DNA of 64,000 nt from Alphaproteobacteria bacterium. Its GTDB lineage: Bacteria; Pseudomonadota; Alphaproteobacteria; GCA-2731375. Of the stretch, positions 16,943 through 25,517 are shown one piece after another (the stretch's first letter is position 1; every line of letters starts with the position of its first letter). The notes below the pieces were generated by a model. That model saw nothing but the letters and a program-made list of their open reading frames with translations, searched no databases and was not told the origin of the DNA. The stretch spans positions 1-64,000 of the forward strand of contig JAJFGG010000161.1 in the NCBI GenBank assembly GCA_021776235.1. Direction: 5' to 3'. The position numbers were made by a program, and so were the translations under genes.

Positions 16943-19033
16943 ATGAGTGATGGGGCGAGGCTGGCTGTCGATATCGGCGGCACTTTCACCGACGTGGTTA
17001 TGGAACAGGGCGGTGTTCAGGAAAGCCTGAAAATATTGACAACACCGGAGGCACCGGAAAGCGCGGTTCTCGAAGGCATCAACGAAATCCTGCAGCGGAC
17101 AGGCATCAATGCCTCGGATGTCGGGTTGGTCATTCACGGAACAACGCTCGCGACAAATGCCTTGATTGAACGCAAGGGCGCGCGCACCGCGCTGATTACG
17201 ACGGATGGTTTTCGCGACTCCATTGAAATCGCCTACGAACACCGGTTCGAACAATACGATCTGTACATGGAGCGGCCGCAGCCGCTGATTGAACGGAATT
17301 GGCGTTTTTCCGTTCCCGAGAGGATCGCAGCGGATGGATCAGTGCTGCTGGAACTTGACGAACAGGCCGTCCACGCATTGGCCGGCGTTTTGGGCAAAGC
17401 CGGCGTCGAGGCGGTGGCTGTCTGTTTTTTGCACAGCTACGTGAATCCGGACCATGAACGGCGGGCCGGCGCCATCCTGGCAGCGGCCCTGCCGCATGTT
17501 TCGATTACCCTGTCAGCCGATGTCTGCCCGGAGATCCGTGAGTACGACCGCATGTCGACGGCCTGTGCGAATGCCTATGTGCAGCCGATGATGGCGGGAT
17601 ACCTCATCCGGCTGGAAACCGGTCTGCGGGCCCGCGGCCTCGATTGTCCGTTGCTGCTGATGATGTCGAGCGGTGGGGTCACCACAGTGGAAACAGCCGT
17701 TGCGTTGCCGATCCGTCTCGTCGAGTCCGGCCCTGCCGGTGGCGCGATCCTGGCCCGCAACATCGCCCAGGAAAATGATCTAAGTAGAATTCTCTCGTTT
17801 GACATGGGGGGCACTACCGCGAAGATCACTTTGATTGACAACTTTCAGCCCCATATTGCGCGCTCGTTCGAAGTCGCACGAATGCACCGCTTCCTGAAAG
17901 GCAGTGGGTTACCATTGCGGATCCCGGTTATCGACATGGTCGAAATCGGTGCCGGCGGCGGCTCTATTGCCGCGGTTGATACGATGCAACGCATACAGGT
18001 CGGCCCGAAAAGCGCCGGGGCGGCACCTGGACCCGCCTGTTATGGCAATGGTGGCACTGCACCGACGGTGACAGACGCCGATACGGTTCTGGGCCGGATC
18101 GATCCGTCACGCTTCGCGGGTGGCCAAGTGACGTTGCAGCCGGAACGCGCGGCGGCGGCGGTCGAACGCGAAATCAGCGGCGCCTTGGGCGTGGAAACGA
18201 ATGTTGCCGCCGCGGGCGTTACGGAAATCGTCGATGAGCATATGGCCAATGCCGCGAGAATCCATGCGATTGAGAATGGCAAGGACATGGTCGGGCGTTC
18301 GATGGTTGCCTTTGGCGGCGCGGCGCCGCTGCATGCGGCGCGGCTTGCGGACAAGCTGGGGATCGACACTATTGTGGTGCCACAGGGTGCCGGTGTCGGT
18401 TCGGCAATCGGCTTTCTGCGGGCGCAAATTTCCTACGAAGTGGTGCGGACACGGTATTTGGATCTACGTGAATTCAACCCGGATACGGTCAACGATATCT
18501 ATGCCGGGATGCGGGCCGAGGCGGCTTCCGTCGTCCGGCTTGGTGCGCCGGACGAGCCCTTGCTCGAGACCCGGGGCGCTTTCATGCGCTACCGCGGACA
18601 AGGCCACGAGATCATGGTGTCAATGCCGGTCAGGGCATTGGCACCGGAGGATGGCGTGGCAATGGCAGGCTGGTTTGCCGATGCCTATAAACAGCTGTTC
18701 AGCCGCACCATTCCCAACCTCGGTGTCGAGGTTCTGACCTGGACGCTATCCTTGGCGACTGACAGGCCCGGGGCGGAACCCGCGCCACTGCAAAAGGTGC
18801 GCCATCACCCGGAACCGCAGTCCCAACGCAGGTTGTTTGATCCGGCCAGCGGTGCCTGGATCGGGGCGGACGTTTATTCACGGGCGGAACTGCGACCCGG
18901 TGCGGAGATCCAGGGGCCAGCGATTATCGTCGAGGATGAAACCACGACGCTGGTGACAAACGGTTTCGGCGCGACCATCAATGCGCTGGGTCAGGTCGTG
19001 ATGACCAGGGGCGAGGAGAGGAACCGGGCATGA
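16943..19033 (+). CDS. hyuA: hydantoinase/oxoprolinase subunit A (HyuA)
   Basis: ATP-using subunit of a hydantoinase, oxoprolinase or acetone-carboxylase-type complex, 696 aa. An ASKHA phosphate-binding motif opens the protein (LAVDIGGTFTDVV), with a second one at ILSFDMGGTTAKITLI. GAGGGSIA and GPACYGNGGTAPTVTDA are family hallmarks. The partner hyuB overlaps its stop by 4 bases (ATGA), so the subunits are made in step. ATG 16943 is chosen; GTG 16937 is equally possible since the ribosome site is weak. Such complexes hydrolyse cyclic amides (N-methylhydantoin, 5-oxoproline) with ATP. Which substrate is used here is not determinable. Confidence 0.88.
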   Translation: MSDGARLAVDIGGTFTDVVMEQGGVQESLKILTTPEAPESAVLEGINEILQRTGINASDVGLVIHGTTLATNALIERKGARTALITTDGFRDSIEIAYEHRFEQYDLYMERPQPLIERNWRFSVPERIAADGSVLLELDEQAVHALAGVLGKAGVEAVAVCFLHSYVNPDHERRAGAILAAALPHVSITLSADVCPEIREYDRMSTACANAYVQPMMAGYLIRLETGLRARGLDCPLLLMMSSGGVTTVETAVALPIRLVESGPAGGAILARNIAQENDLSRILSFDMGGTTAKITLIDNFQPHIARSFEVARMHRFLKGSGLPLRIPVIDMVEIGAGGGSIAAVDTMQRIQVGPKSAGAAPGPACYGNGGTAPTVTDADTVLGRIDPSRFAGGQVTLQPERAAAAVEREISGALGVETNVAAAGVTEIVDEHMANAARIHAIENGKDMVGRSMVAFGGAAPLHAARLADKLGIDTIVVPQGAGVGSAIGFLRAQISYEVVRTRYLDLREFNPDTVNDIYAGMRAEAASVVRLGAPDEPLLETRGAFMRYRGQGHEIMVSMPVRALAPEDGVAMAGWFADAYKQLFSRTIPNLGVEVLTWTLSLATDRPGAEPAPLQKVRHHPEPQSQRRLFDPASGAWIGADVYSRAELRPGAEIQGPAIIVEDETTTLVTNGFGATINALGQVVMTRGEERNRA

Positions 19034-20742
19034 GAGATACGAATATGGACCGGATCAGATATCAGGTCATGTGGGACAGGTTGCTCTCTGTCGTGGAGGA
19101 ACAGGCGCAGACGCTCATGCGTACGGCATTCAGCACGTCGAGCCGCGAAGCCGGCGATATTTCCGCCGGCGTTTTCGATCTCAAGGGCCAAATGCTGGCG
19201 CAGGCGGTCACGGGTACGCCTGGGCATATCAATTCCATGGCCCGGGCGGTCGTGCATTTCCTCGACGTCTTCCCTGCGGACATTATGAAGGATGGCGACA
19301 TCTACATCACCAATGATCCCTGGAAGGGAACGGGTCATCTGCATGATTTCACGGTTGTGACCCCCACCTTTCGGAACGGCGTGATGGTTGCGCTGTTTGC
19401 CTGTACCAGCCATGTCGTCGATATCGGCGGTGTCGGCATGTCGCCCGATGGCCGGCAGATCTATCATGAAGGATTGTCCGTACCGATCATGCCGCTGGCC
19501 GTGGCCGGCGAGATGAACGAATGGCTGTTGAACCTGGTCCGCGCCAATGTCCGCGAGCCGGTTCAGGTCGAGGGCGATATCTATGCCCTTGCCGCGTGCA
19601 ATGACACGGGCGCGCGCCGGCTGTTCGCGATGATGGATGAATATGATCTTGAAAATCTCGACGCGCTGGGCGCGCATATTATCGAGCAAAGCCAAACCGC
19701 GATCACGGCCGCGATCAATGCTCTGCCGCAGGGCAGCTGGAAGCATTCCATGCGCATCGACGGCTTCGAACAGCCGATCGATCTGGTTGCGAATTTGACC
19801 ATATCAAATGGCATCATTCACGTGGATTATGATGGCTCCTCGGGCACCTCGGACTTCGGGATTAACTGCCCCATGTGCTACACGGAAGCCTATACCGCAT
19901 TCGGCGTGAAATGCGTTGTTGCGCCAGAGATCCCCAACAATGCGGGGACATTGGATGCCATAACCGTGTCCGCGCCCGACCATACCATCGTCAATGCCCC
20001 GCATCCCTGCGCCGTGGTTGCACGCTCGACCATCGGCCATATGCTGCCCGACGTCATATTCGGTTGTCTGCATCAGGCATTGCCGGACCGAGTCCCGGCG
20101 GAAGGCACCTCGAACCTTTGGAACGTCAAACTCGGCGCCGGCCATGGTATTACCAAACGGACCGAGCATGATGCCACGGCATTTATGTTGATGAGCTTTC
20201 ACAGCGGCGGCGCCGGTGCGCGACCAAAACTGGATGGTTTGTCGGCGACGCCCTATCCAAGCGGCGTTCGCAATGTACCTGTCGAAATCAGCGAGGCGAT
20301 TACGCCGATTGTCGTGTGGCGAAAGGAATTGCGCATTGATTCCGGTGGCATCGGGTCACAACGTGGTGGCTTGGGGCAGACCATGGAGATAACCAGCCGC
20401 GAGGACGCACCGTTTGGTATCTTCGCGAGTTTCGAGCGTGTGCTGTTTCCGGCCCGTGGTCGCGATGGTGCGGGCGCCGGCGCGACCGGGCAATTGCGCC
20501 TTGGCTCAGGTGAAAACCTCAGAAACAAGGGTTTTCAAACAATTCCGGCGCGGGAGCGGCTGATTATTGAAATGCCCGGCGGTGGCGGCTTTGGCGACCC
20601 TAAGGCCCGCGATCCGGAGGCCGTAGCGACTGACGTGCGTCTTGGCCTTGTCAGCGCCGAGGCAGCGGCGCGTGATTATGGCGTCGTTGTAGGGGAAAAC
20701 GGGCAGGTCAATTCGCCGGCGACGGCGAAGAACCGGGGTTAA
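19030..20742 (+). CDS. hyuB: hydantoinase/oxoprolinase subunit B (HyuB)
   Basis: 570 aa catalytic partner of HyuA. Characteristic segments are STSSREAGDISAGVFD near the start, ITNDPWKGTGHLHDFTVVTP, FACTSHVVDIGGVG and the C-terminal IEMPGGGGFGDPKARDPEAV, all standard in the HyuB/AcxA-related family. The gene overlaps hyuA by 4 bases and ends 3 bases from the convergent FAD oxidoreductase gene. The length is as expected and nothing is broken. It works with HyuA in the cytoplasm. Confidence 0.88.
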   Translation: MRDTNMDRIRYQVMWDRLLSVVEEQAQTLMRTAFSTSSREAGDISAGVFDLKGQMLAQAVTGTPGHINSMARAVVHFLDVFPADIMKDGDIYITNDPWKGTGHLHDFTVVTPTFRNGVMVALFACTSHVVDIGGVGMSPDGRQIYHEGLSVPIMPLAVAGEMNEWLLNLVRANVREPVQVEGDIYALAACNDTGARRLFAMMDEYDLENLDALGAHIIEQSQTAITAAINALPQGSWKHSMRIDGFEQPIDLVANLTISNGIIHVDYDGSSGTSDFGINCPMCYTEAYTAFGVKCVVAPEIPNNAGTLDAITVSAPDHTIVNAPHPCAVVARSTIGHMLPDVIFGCLHQALPDRVPAEGTSNLWNVKLGAGHGITKRTEHDATAFMLMSFHSGGAGARPKLDGLSATPYPSGVRNVPVEISEAITPIVVWRKELRIDSGGIGSQRGGLGQTMEITSREDAPFGIFASFERVLFPARGRDGAGAGATGQLRLGSGENLRNKGFQTIPARERLIIEMPGGGGFGDPKARDPEAVATDVRLGLVSAEAAARDYGVVVGENGQVNSPATAKNRG

Positions 20743-20745
20743 TCT

Positions 20746-21912
20746 TTACGCCGAAAACCCGACTTCCAGCAACGGTTCATCGTCGATCACCCGCTGATAC
20801 GACATGCGCGATAAATCAATTGTCCCATAACCGCCGTCGAGCAGCAGTTCCGTCATGGCCCGGCCAATTGCGGGGCCCTTTTGCAAGCCGGCACCGGTAA
20901 AGCCCGTTGCGACATAGAAGTTGTCCAAGCCGCCGATCCACTTGCCGATGATCGTGTTGCCGTCCATCCGGTTATAGGCGTAGTGCCCGGCCCAGCCCCG
21001 CTTGACCTGCAGGGCCTCGAAGGCGGGCACACGATGGGCCAAAGCCGGCCAGAATTTTGTCTCGAACAAATCGTGATAGACGTCCCAATCGAAGCCAAAG
21101 GGCACATCTGTGTCGGTCTGCCCAACGGTAAAACCGGCGCCTTCCTGGCGGAAGGCAACCCCGCTCGGGTCCTTGGTCAGCGGCATGGTCTCGATCTTGC
21201 CGCGGATCTCGAAATAGAAGGTATTGCGGCTCAGGGGTTCCACCGGCACGGTCATCCCGACCATGGCACAGATTTCCGGCCCCCAGGCCCCGGCAACGTT
21301 GACGATAATATCGCCCGCGACGCGGTCTCCCGATGCCAGCACGACCTGCCGGGCCAGGCCGCCGCTGACCGAAATATCGACCACCTTGTCCTGAATGTAC
21401 TCGACCCCCAGGCTGATCGCCTTGCGCCGAAATCCCAGTACGGCGGCATTGGGATCGATGAAGCCATCATGGGGCGCGTGTATGGCCGCATCGATACCGG
21501 CCACGTTCATCGACGGGAAGCGCGCCGCCAGTTCATCCCGGTCCAGAAAATCATTGGGTACGCCAAAACTGGTCTGGGTGCGCCAGCTTTCCTCGGCACT
21601 TGCGACTTCCTCCGCACCGGCGACAAGATAAAGATAGCCTTGTTCGAGAAAATCGAAGCTGCCGGGCTGGCCATCGACGTCCATCAGGCGTGCGAAGTCC
21701 TTATAGACTTCGCGTCCGTAACGCGACATTTCGATATTTTCCGGCAATCCATGCATCAACCTGACGCCGCCAGACGAGCGTGGCGCCGCCGCCCACTCAT
21801 AGCTCGGATCCGGCTCGATAACACAAATATTGCCGGCGCGGCCGGTCATCGCCAGATGGTAGGCGATACTCGAACCCATGATGCTGCCGCCGATAATGAT
21901 AATATCCGCCAT
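20746..21912 (-). CDS. FAD-dependent oxidoreductase, DAO family
   Basis: 388 aa glycine/sarcosine-oxidase-like flavoprotein. It starts with the dinucleotide-binding motif DIIIIGGSIMGSSIAYHLA (residues 3-21). The C-terminal flavin segment FYVATGFTGAGLQKGPAIGR is typical of DadA, SoxB and dimethylglycine dehydrogenase relatives. ATG 21912 has GGAAGAGAG upstream; an in-frame extension of 32 codons upstream lacks the motif and is not used. It would oxidise a secondary or primary amine, such as an N-methyl amino acid. It converges on hyuB, whose complex may release N-methyl amino acids from cyclic amides, so a shared pathway is plausible but inferred. Confidence 0.82.
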   Translation of the reverse strand: MADIIIIGGSIMGSSIAYHLAMTGRAGNICVIEPDPSYEWAAAPRSSGGVRLMHGLPENIEMSRYGREVYKDFARLMDVDGQPGSFDFLEQGYLYLVAGAEEVASAEESWRTQTSFGVPNDFLDRDELAARFPSMNVAGIDAAIHAPHDGFIDPNAAVLGFRRKAISLGVEYIQDKVVDISVSGGLARQVVLASGDRVAGDIIVNVAGAWGPEICAMVGMTVPVEPLSRNTFYFEIRGKIETMPLTKDPSGVAFRQEGAGFTVGQTDTDVPFGFDWDVYHDLFETKFWPALAHRVPAFEALQVKRGWAGHYAYNRMDGNTIIGKWIGGLDNFYVATGFTGAGLQKGPAIGRAMTELLLDGGYGTIDLSRMSYQRVIDDEPLLEVGFSA

Positions 21913-22075
21913 AACTGTCTCTCTCTTCCGGTTCGCAGAGGCTCCGCCGATCTTACGCTTGGTTGGAATTCGGCGATAGATTTTTGGCGTCGGTCCGGGT
22001 TTTATCAATGAAGACTGGCTGGGCCCATTTTGCCACGGGCAATCCTTTACCTAGTTGAATGTGTTACACTGCCCT

Positions 22076-23128
22076 ATGCCGCGCGAAGCCAAATCCGCTC
22101 TGACAGCATCTGATGTTAAGGCCAAGGCCCTGGAATTGGGCGCCGATCTGGTGGGTATCGCCTCGGCCAAGGTACTAAACGCATTTCCGCCCGATCCCAG
22201 GTATCCGCAAACGCCGGAGCGCATTTCGCCTCGGGTGAAAAGTGTCGTGGTGATCGTGCAGCACATTCCTGTCGCCGCGTTCCGTTGTAAACAGATGGTA
22301 CCGGTACAATACCTGGACATGATCGTACTGCGCCGCATGGACAAGGTCGCTGGACGCTTGGCCATGTGGATGGAGGAACGGGGCCACCCCAGCTTTGTTA
22401 CCGCCGCCCAGGAAACCGATTGGAACATGAAACGGGCCAGCTATGGCTACCTCAGTACCCGGCATCTGGGCATAGAGGCAGGCCTTGGCAGTTTTGGTCT
22501 GGAGGTCAATATTCTGACGCCTGAATTTGGCCCCCGGGTCTACCTCACAGGTATACTGACCGAGGTGGAATTGGAGGCCGACGGCCCCATGCAGGAGCAG
22601 GTCTGCATCGGTGAAGGTTGTTCCCGGTGCCTGTATTCCTGTCCCGGCGATGCGGTTGGCCATTTTGATATCGATAAGCCGGCCTGTGCCGAATTTGCCC
22701 AGGAATTCGGCTATATGACCGTGACGGCAATGTTGCAGAAATTCGCCAAGGCCGATAAGGCCGGGAAAATGCAAATGCTGACGTCGCGGGATTTGTTCGG
22801 CTTTTGGCAGGGCATTTTGCGCGTGGTCGGCTCGTTTGGCGATTGCCCCCGCTGCCTGGCCGTTTGTCCCGTCGGCGTCGATTACCATGCATTTCTGGCC
22901 GATGATCAAAAGCACATTCCGGAAAAGACCCCGGAAAAGGTGGCCCTGGGGCAAAAATTCAAACAATCCCGCAAGAATAATGAAGAAATTCCTGGCCTGA
23001 ACGATTGGAACATTCGCTGGGTCGGGCCCGCAGGCTATACCGGTCAGGCGGCGAAGACGGTTCGGCAAAACTTCAGGGACGAGCAAAAACGTTTAATCCA
23101 GGCGGCCGAATCCGCCGACGGCGAATAA
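22076..23128 (+). CDS. QueG-like/reductive dehalogenase-like [4Fe-4S] protein, first of a pair
   Basis: 350 aa. The N-terminal part (AKALELGADLVGIASAKVLN) resembles the start of epoxyqueuosine reductase (COG1600) and of reductive dehalogenase catalytic domains. Two iron-sulfur motifs follow: C177-x4-C182-x2-C185-x3-C189-P, and C257-x2-C260-x3-C264-P. The HEAT-repeat tail of true QueG is absent and there is no Tat signal, so it is a cytoplasmic redox protein that may bind a corrinoid. Its neighbour 21 bases downstream is a paralogue with the same layout. ATG 22076 is preferred over upstream GTG or TTG codons. The substrate is unknown. Confidence 0.72.
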   Translation: MPREAKSALTASDVKAKALELGADLVGIASAKVLNAFPPDPRYPQTPERISPRVKSVVVIVQHIPVAAFRCKQMVPVQYLDMIVLRRMDKVAGRLAMWMEERGHPSFVTAAQETDWNMKRASYGYLSTRHLGIEAGLGSFGLEVNILTPEFGPRVYLTGILTEVELEADGPMQEQVCIGEGCSRCLYSCPGDAVGHFDIDKPACAEFAQEFGYMTVTAMLQKFAKADKAGKMQMLTSRDLFGFWQGILRVVGSFGDCPRCLAVCPVGVDYHAFLADDQKHIPEKTPEKVALGQKFKQSRKNNEEIPGLNDWNIRWVGPAGYTGQAAKTVRQNFRDEQKRLIQAAESADGE

Positions 23129-23149
23129 TACTCTCGGGATCGCATCAAG

Positions 23150-24136
23150 ATGGACAAGGTATACGGCGCCCCCCTCACGTCTGATCGGATCAAGGATCAG
23201 GCGAAAAGCTTTGGCGCCGATGTCGCCGGTATTGCCGACGGCAAGGTGATGGACGAATACCCGCCTGATCCGGCAAATCCACGACGGCCGCTGGATGTGA
23301 CTGACTACGACGGCGGTCGGGCGATCGTCTTGGGCAAGCGCCTGTTGTCCGGGCCCACGCGGTTGCCTCGCTGGAACGAACGGCACAAGTATTACAACGA
23401 CGAACTGACCCTGACCATGCTGGAAGAAATTGCATTGGAAATGGTCCTTTGGTTGGAGAAACAGGGCTATCCGGCTCTGATCATTCCACCAACTCATGTT
23501 GACCCCTGGCTCTATTTCGGCGAACCGGCGGCGCATCTCTCGCCCCTCTTGTCAGCCTCTCATGCAGCAGTGGAAGCGGGCCTGGGCACACTGGGCTTGA
23601 ACGGCCAGCTGCTGACGCCCGAATTCGGCCCGCGCCTGATGGTGACCATAATCCTCTGTTCAATTGATGTGGCACCCGATAGCCGGATGACAGAACCCTT
23701 GTGCCACGGACCCGATTGCGGGCGCTGTCTCAAGGCCTGTCCCGGCGACGTCATCGGGCACTGGGACCGCGACTGGCAGGGCTGCGATCGATACCGCTCC
23801 CCGCATGGTTTCAAGGAGGTCTCGGACTTCCTGCAAAAAGTACTGGAAGCGCCCGACAGCGATGCGCAGATGAATTTGGTGCGTTCGGAAGAAAGCTTCA
23901 ACATCTGGCAAAGCACCTTGCGGGGCGCGGGCGTGGTAACCGGCTGCCGGCGCTGCCAGGACGTCTGCCCGGTGGGCGCAGACTATGCCGTTATGCTGGA
24001 AGATGCCCTTGATGACATCGCCGAGGACAATGCCGGTAAACAGTCACGCTTGGCCGATATGATCGATGCGGAAACCAAGGGCCAAATGCCGGACGCGTAT
24101 TTGCGGCAACTGCGCTGGATTGGGGATCGATCATGA
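23150..24136 (+). CDS. QueG-like/reductive dehalogenase-like [4Fe-4S] protein, second of a pair
   Basis: 328 aa paralogue of the preceding gene. It shares the opening (IKDQAKSFGADVAGIADGKV), the central VEAGLGTLGLNGQLLTPEFG segment and the cysteine spacing C185-x4-C190-x2-C193-x3-C197-P and C266-x2-C269-x3-C273-P. Three long insertions/deletions distinguish the two, so they are old duplicates rather than a recent copy. It is followed 25 bases later by a PaaK-like CoA ligase in the same direction. The three genes are likely one operon, suggesting a redox step on an activated carboxylic or aromatic acid. No signal peptide. Confidence 0.72.
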   Translation: MDKVYGAPLTSDRIKDQAKSFGADVAGIADGKVMDEYPPDPANPRRPLDVTDYDGGRAIVLGKRLLSGPTRLPRWNERHKYYNDELTLTMLEEIALEMVLWLEKQGYPALIIPPTHVDPWLYFGEPAAHLSPLLSASHAAVEAGLGTLGLNGQLLTPEFGPRLMVTIILCSIDVAPDSRMTEPLCHGPDCGRCLKACPGDVIGHWDRDWQGCDRYRSPHGFKEVSDFLQKVLEAPDSDAQMNLVRSEESFNIWQSTLRGAGVVTGCRRCQDVCPVGADYAVMLEDALDDIAEDNAGKQSRLADMIDAETKGQMPDAYLRQLRWIGDRS

Positions 24137-24161
24137 CCGAAGGCAAATCGAAGGCGGCGGC

Positions 24162-25451
24162 ATGCCCTTGAAGCTGCCGGAAAGCCGCGAAGACATCAGG
24201 CGCCTGCAATCCGCGCGCAAACGTGTCGCCGTGGAGCGGGCTTTGGCGTCGCCGTTTCACCGGGCGCGCATTCCCCATGACATCGATCTCGACCGCTTGG
24301 ACGATCCGGAGGAATGGCACCGTATTCCGGTCTTCGACAAAGAGATGCTGCGAGCGATCCCAGCGCAGGATTTTCTGAGCACCTTTTGCACGGCCCAGCG
24401 TACGGACATCGCCGAATTGTGGCGCTCCGGCGGGTCCACGGGGCTGCCCCTGTTTTATCCCAGAACCTTTCGCGATATGGATTATGGCCGCTTGTCCTTC
24501 GTCCGGGTTTTTCAATGCGCCGGCGCGACGGCGGCGGATACGGCTCATGTCTCTTTCCCATTGGGGATCCATCCGGTGGGCCACCTGATGGCGCGGGCGG
24601 CGCAGTCCATCGGCATCGGCGTCAACTGGGCCGGTGCCGGTAATTCGACGCCGTCGGCGGCGCAAATCGATCTGATAAACATGTTGGCTCCAACCATCTG
24701 GCTGGGTATGAGCAGTTACGGCCTGCATCTGGCGAACTTGGCCGAAGCAGACGGTATTGATCTGGCCAACGGTTCTGTAAACACCCTGATCTGTTCCGCC
24801 GAACAGGTCACCGAAGCCAAGCGCTGCAAGATAGAACGTATCTGGGGCGCCGAGCTGTACGATAGCTTCGGCATGACAGAGGCCGGCATGATGGGCTGTG
24901 AAGGCAGCGCCCACGATGGCTTCCACATCTGGACGGATATGTATTTTATCGAGGTGCTGGACCCTGACACATTAATGCCCGTGGCCGAAGGCGAACCGGG
25001 CACCCTGGTTGTTACGCCCTTGTGGACCAACAACGCCACGCCGTTTATCCGATGGGTGTCCGGCGATATCGTCGTTTACCGTGAACACGGGGACAGCGCC
25101 GGGCCTTTCTCGGTCTTTCCCTTGATCAAGCATACCCATCGCACCGCCGGGTTCTTCAAATTGCGTGGCGTCAACATGAACCATACGGAGTTTGAAGACT
25201 TCATGTTCGGCCACGATAATATCGCCGACTTCAAGGTGGAACTGGTTACCCGCGGCGATCTGGAGGATCTTGACGTTTTCGTCGAACTACCGGCGCATGA
25301 AGATGCTGCGGCGGTGTGCAGCGCGCTTCGGGAAAGCATCCGAAATACCTTCGAGGTAACGGCCCGTATCGAAGTCCTGGATCGGGGCACCTTGGCCCGT
25401 GAGTTTGAGCAAGACGTCAAGGCGCAACGGTTTCTCGACAAGCGCGTCTGA
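24162..25451 (+). CDS. PaaK-like AMP-forming CoA ligase
   Basis: 429 aa. The adenylate-forming enzyme signature SGGSTGLPLFYPRT (P-loop), YDSFGMTEAGMMGCEG (A5-like motif) and a GDIVVYREHG segment place it with phenylacetate-CoA ligase-type enzymes. These activate an aryl or acyl carboxylate with ATP and CoA. The start at ATG 24162 has AAGGCGGCGG just upstream; the longer frame running into the preceding gene is ignored. It is the last gene of the Fe-S operon and is convergent with the DUF3604 gene. Confidence 0.78.
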   Translation: MPLKLPESREDIRRLQSARKRVAVERALASPFHRARIPHDIDLDRLDDPEEWHRIPVFDKEMLRAIPAQDFLSTFCTAQRTDIAELWRSGGSTGLPLFYPRTFRDMDYGRLSFVRVFQCAGATAADTAHVSFPLGIHPVGHLMARAAQSIGIGVNWAGAGNSTPSAAQIDLINMLAPTIWLGMSSYGLHLANLAEADGIDLANGSVNTLICSAEQVTEAKRCKIERIWGAELYDSFGMTEAGMMGCEGSAHDGFHIWTDMYFIEVLDPDTLMPVAEGEPGTLVVTPLWTNNATPFIRWVSGDIVVYREHGDSAGPFSVFPLIKHTHRTAGFFKLRGVNMNHTEFEDFMFGHDNIADFKVELVTRGDLEDLDVFVELPAHEDAAAVCSALRESIRNTFEVTARIEVLDRGTLAREFEQDVKAQRFLDKRV

Positions 25452-25517
25452 TGCATAACCTGGGCATCATCCCTATGGATCACTGATCAATGATAGAAAA
25501 TTAGTGGCGGCGGTTAT

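Noticed and set aside
20881-22011. 376-codon open frame opposite the DAO oxidoreductase
   Set aside because: Antisense shadow of a gene with clear FAD-binding motifs; the composition is atypical for a protein.
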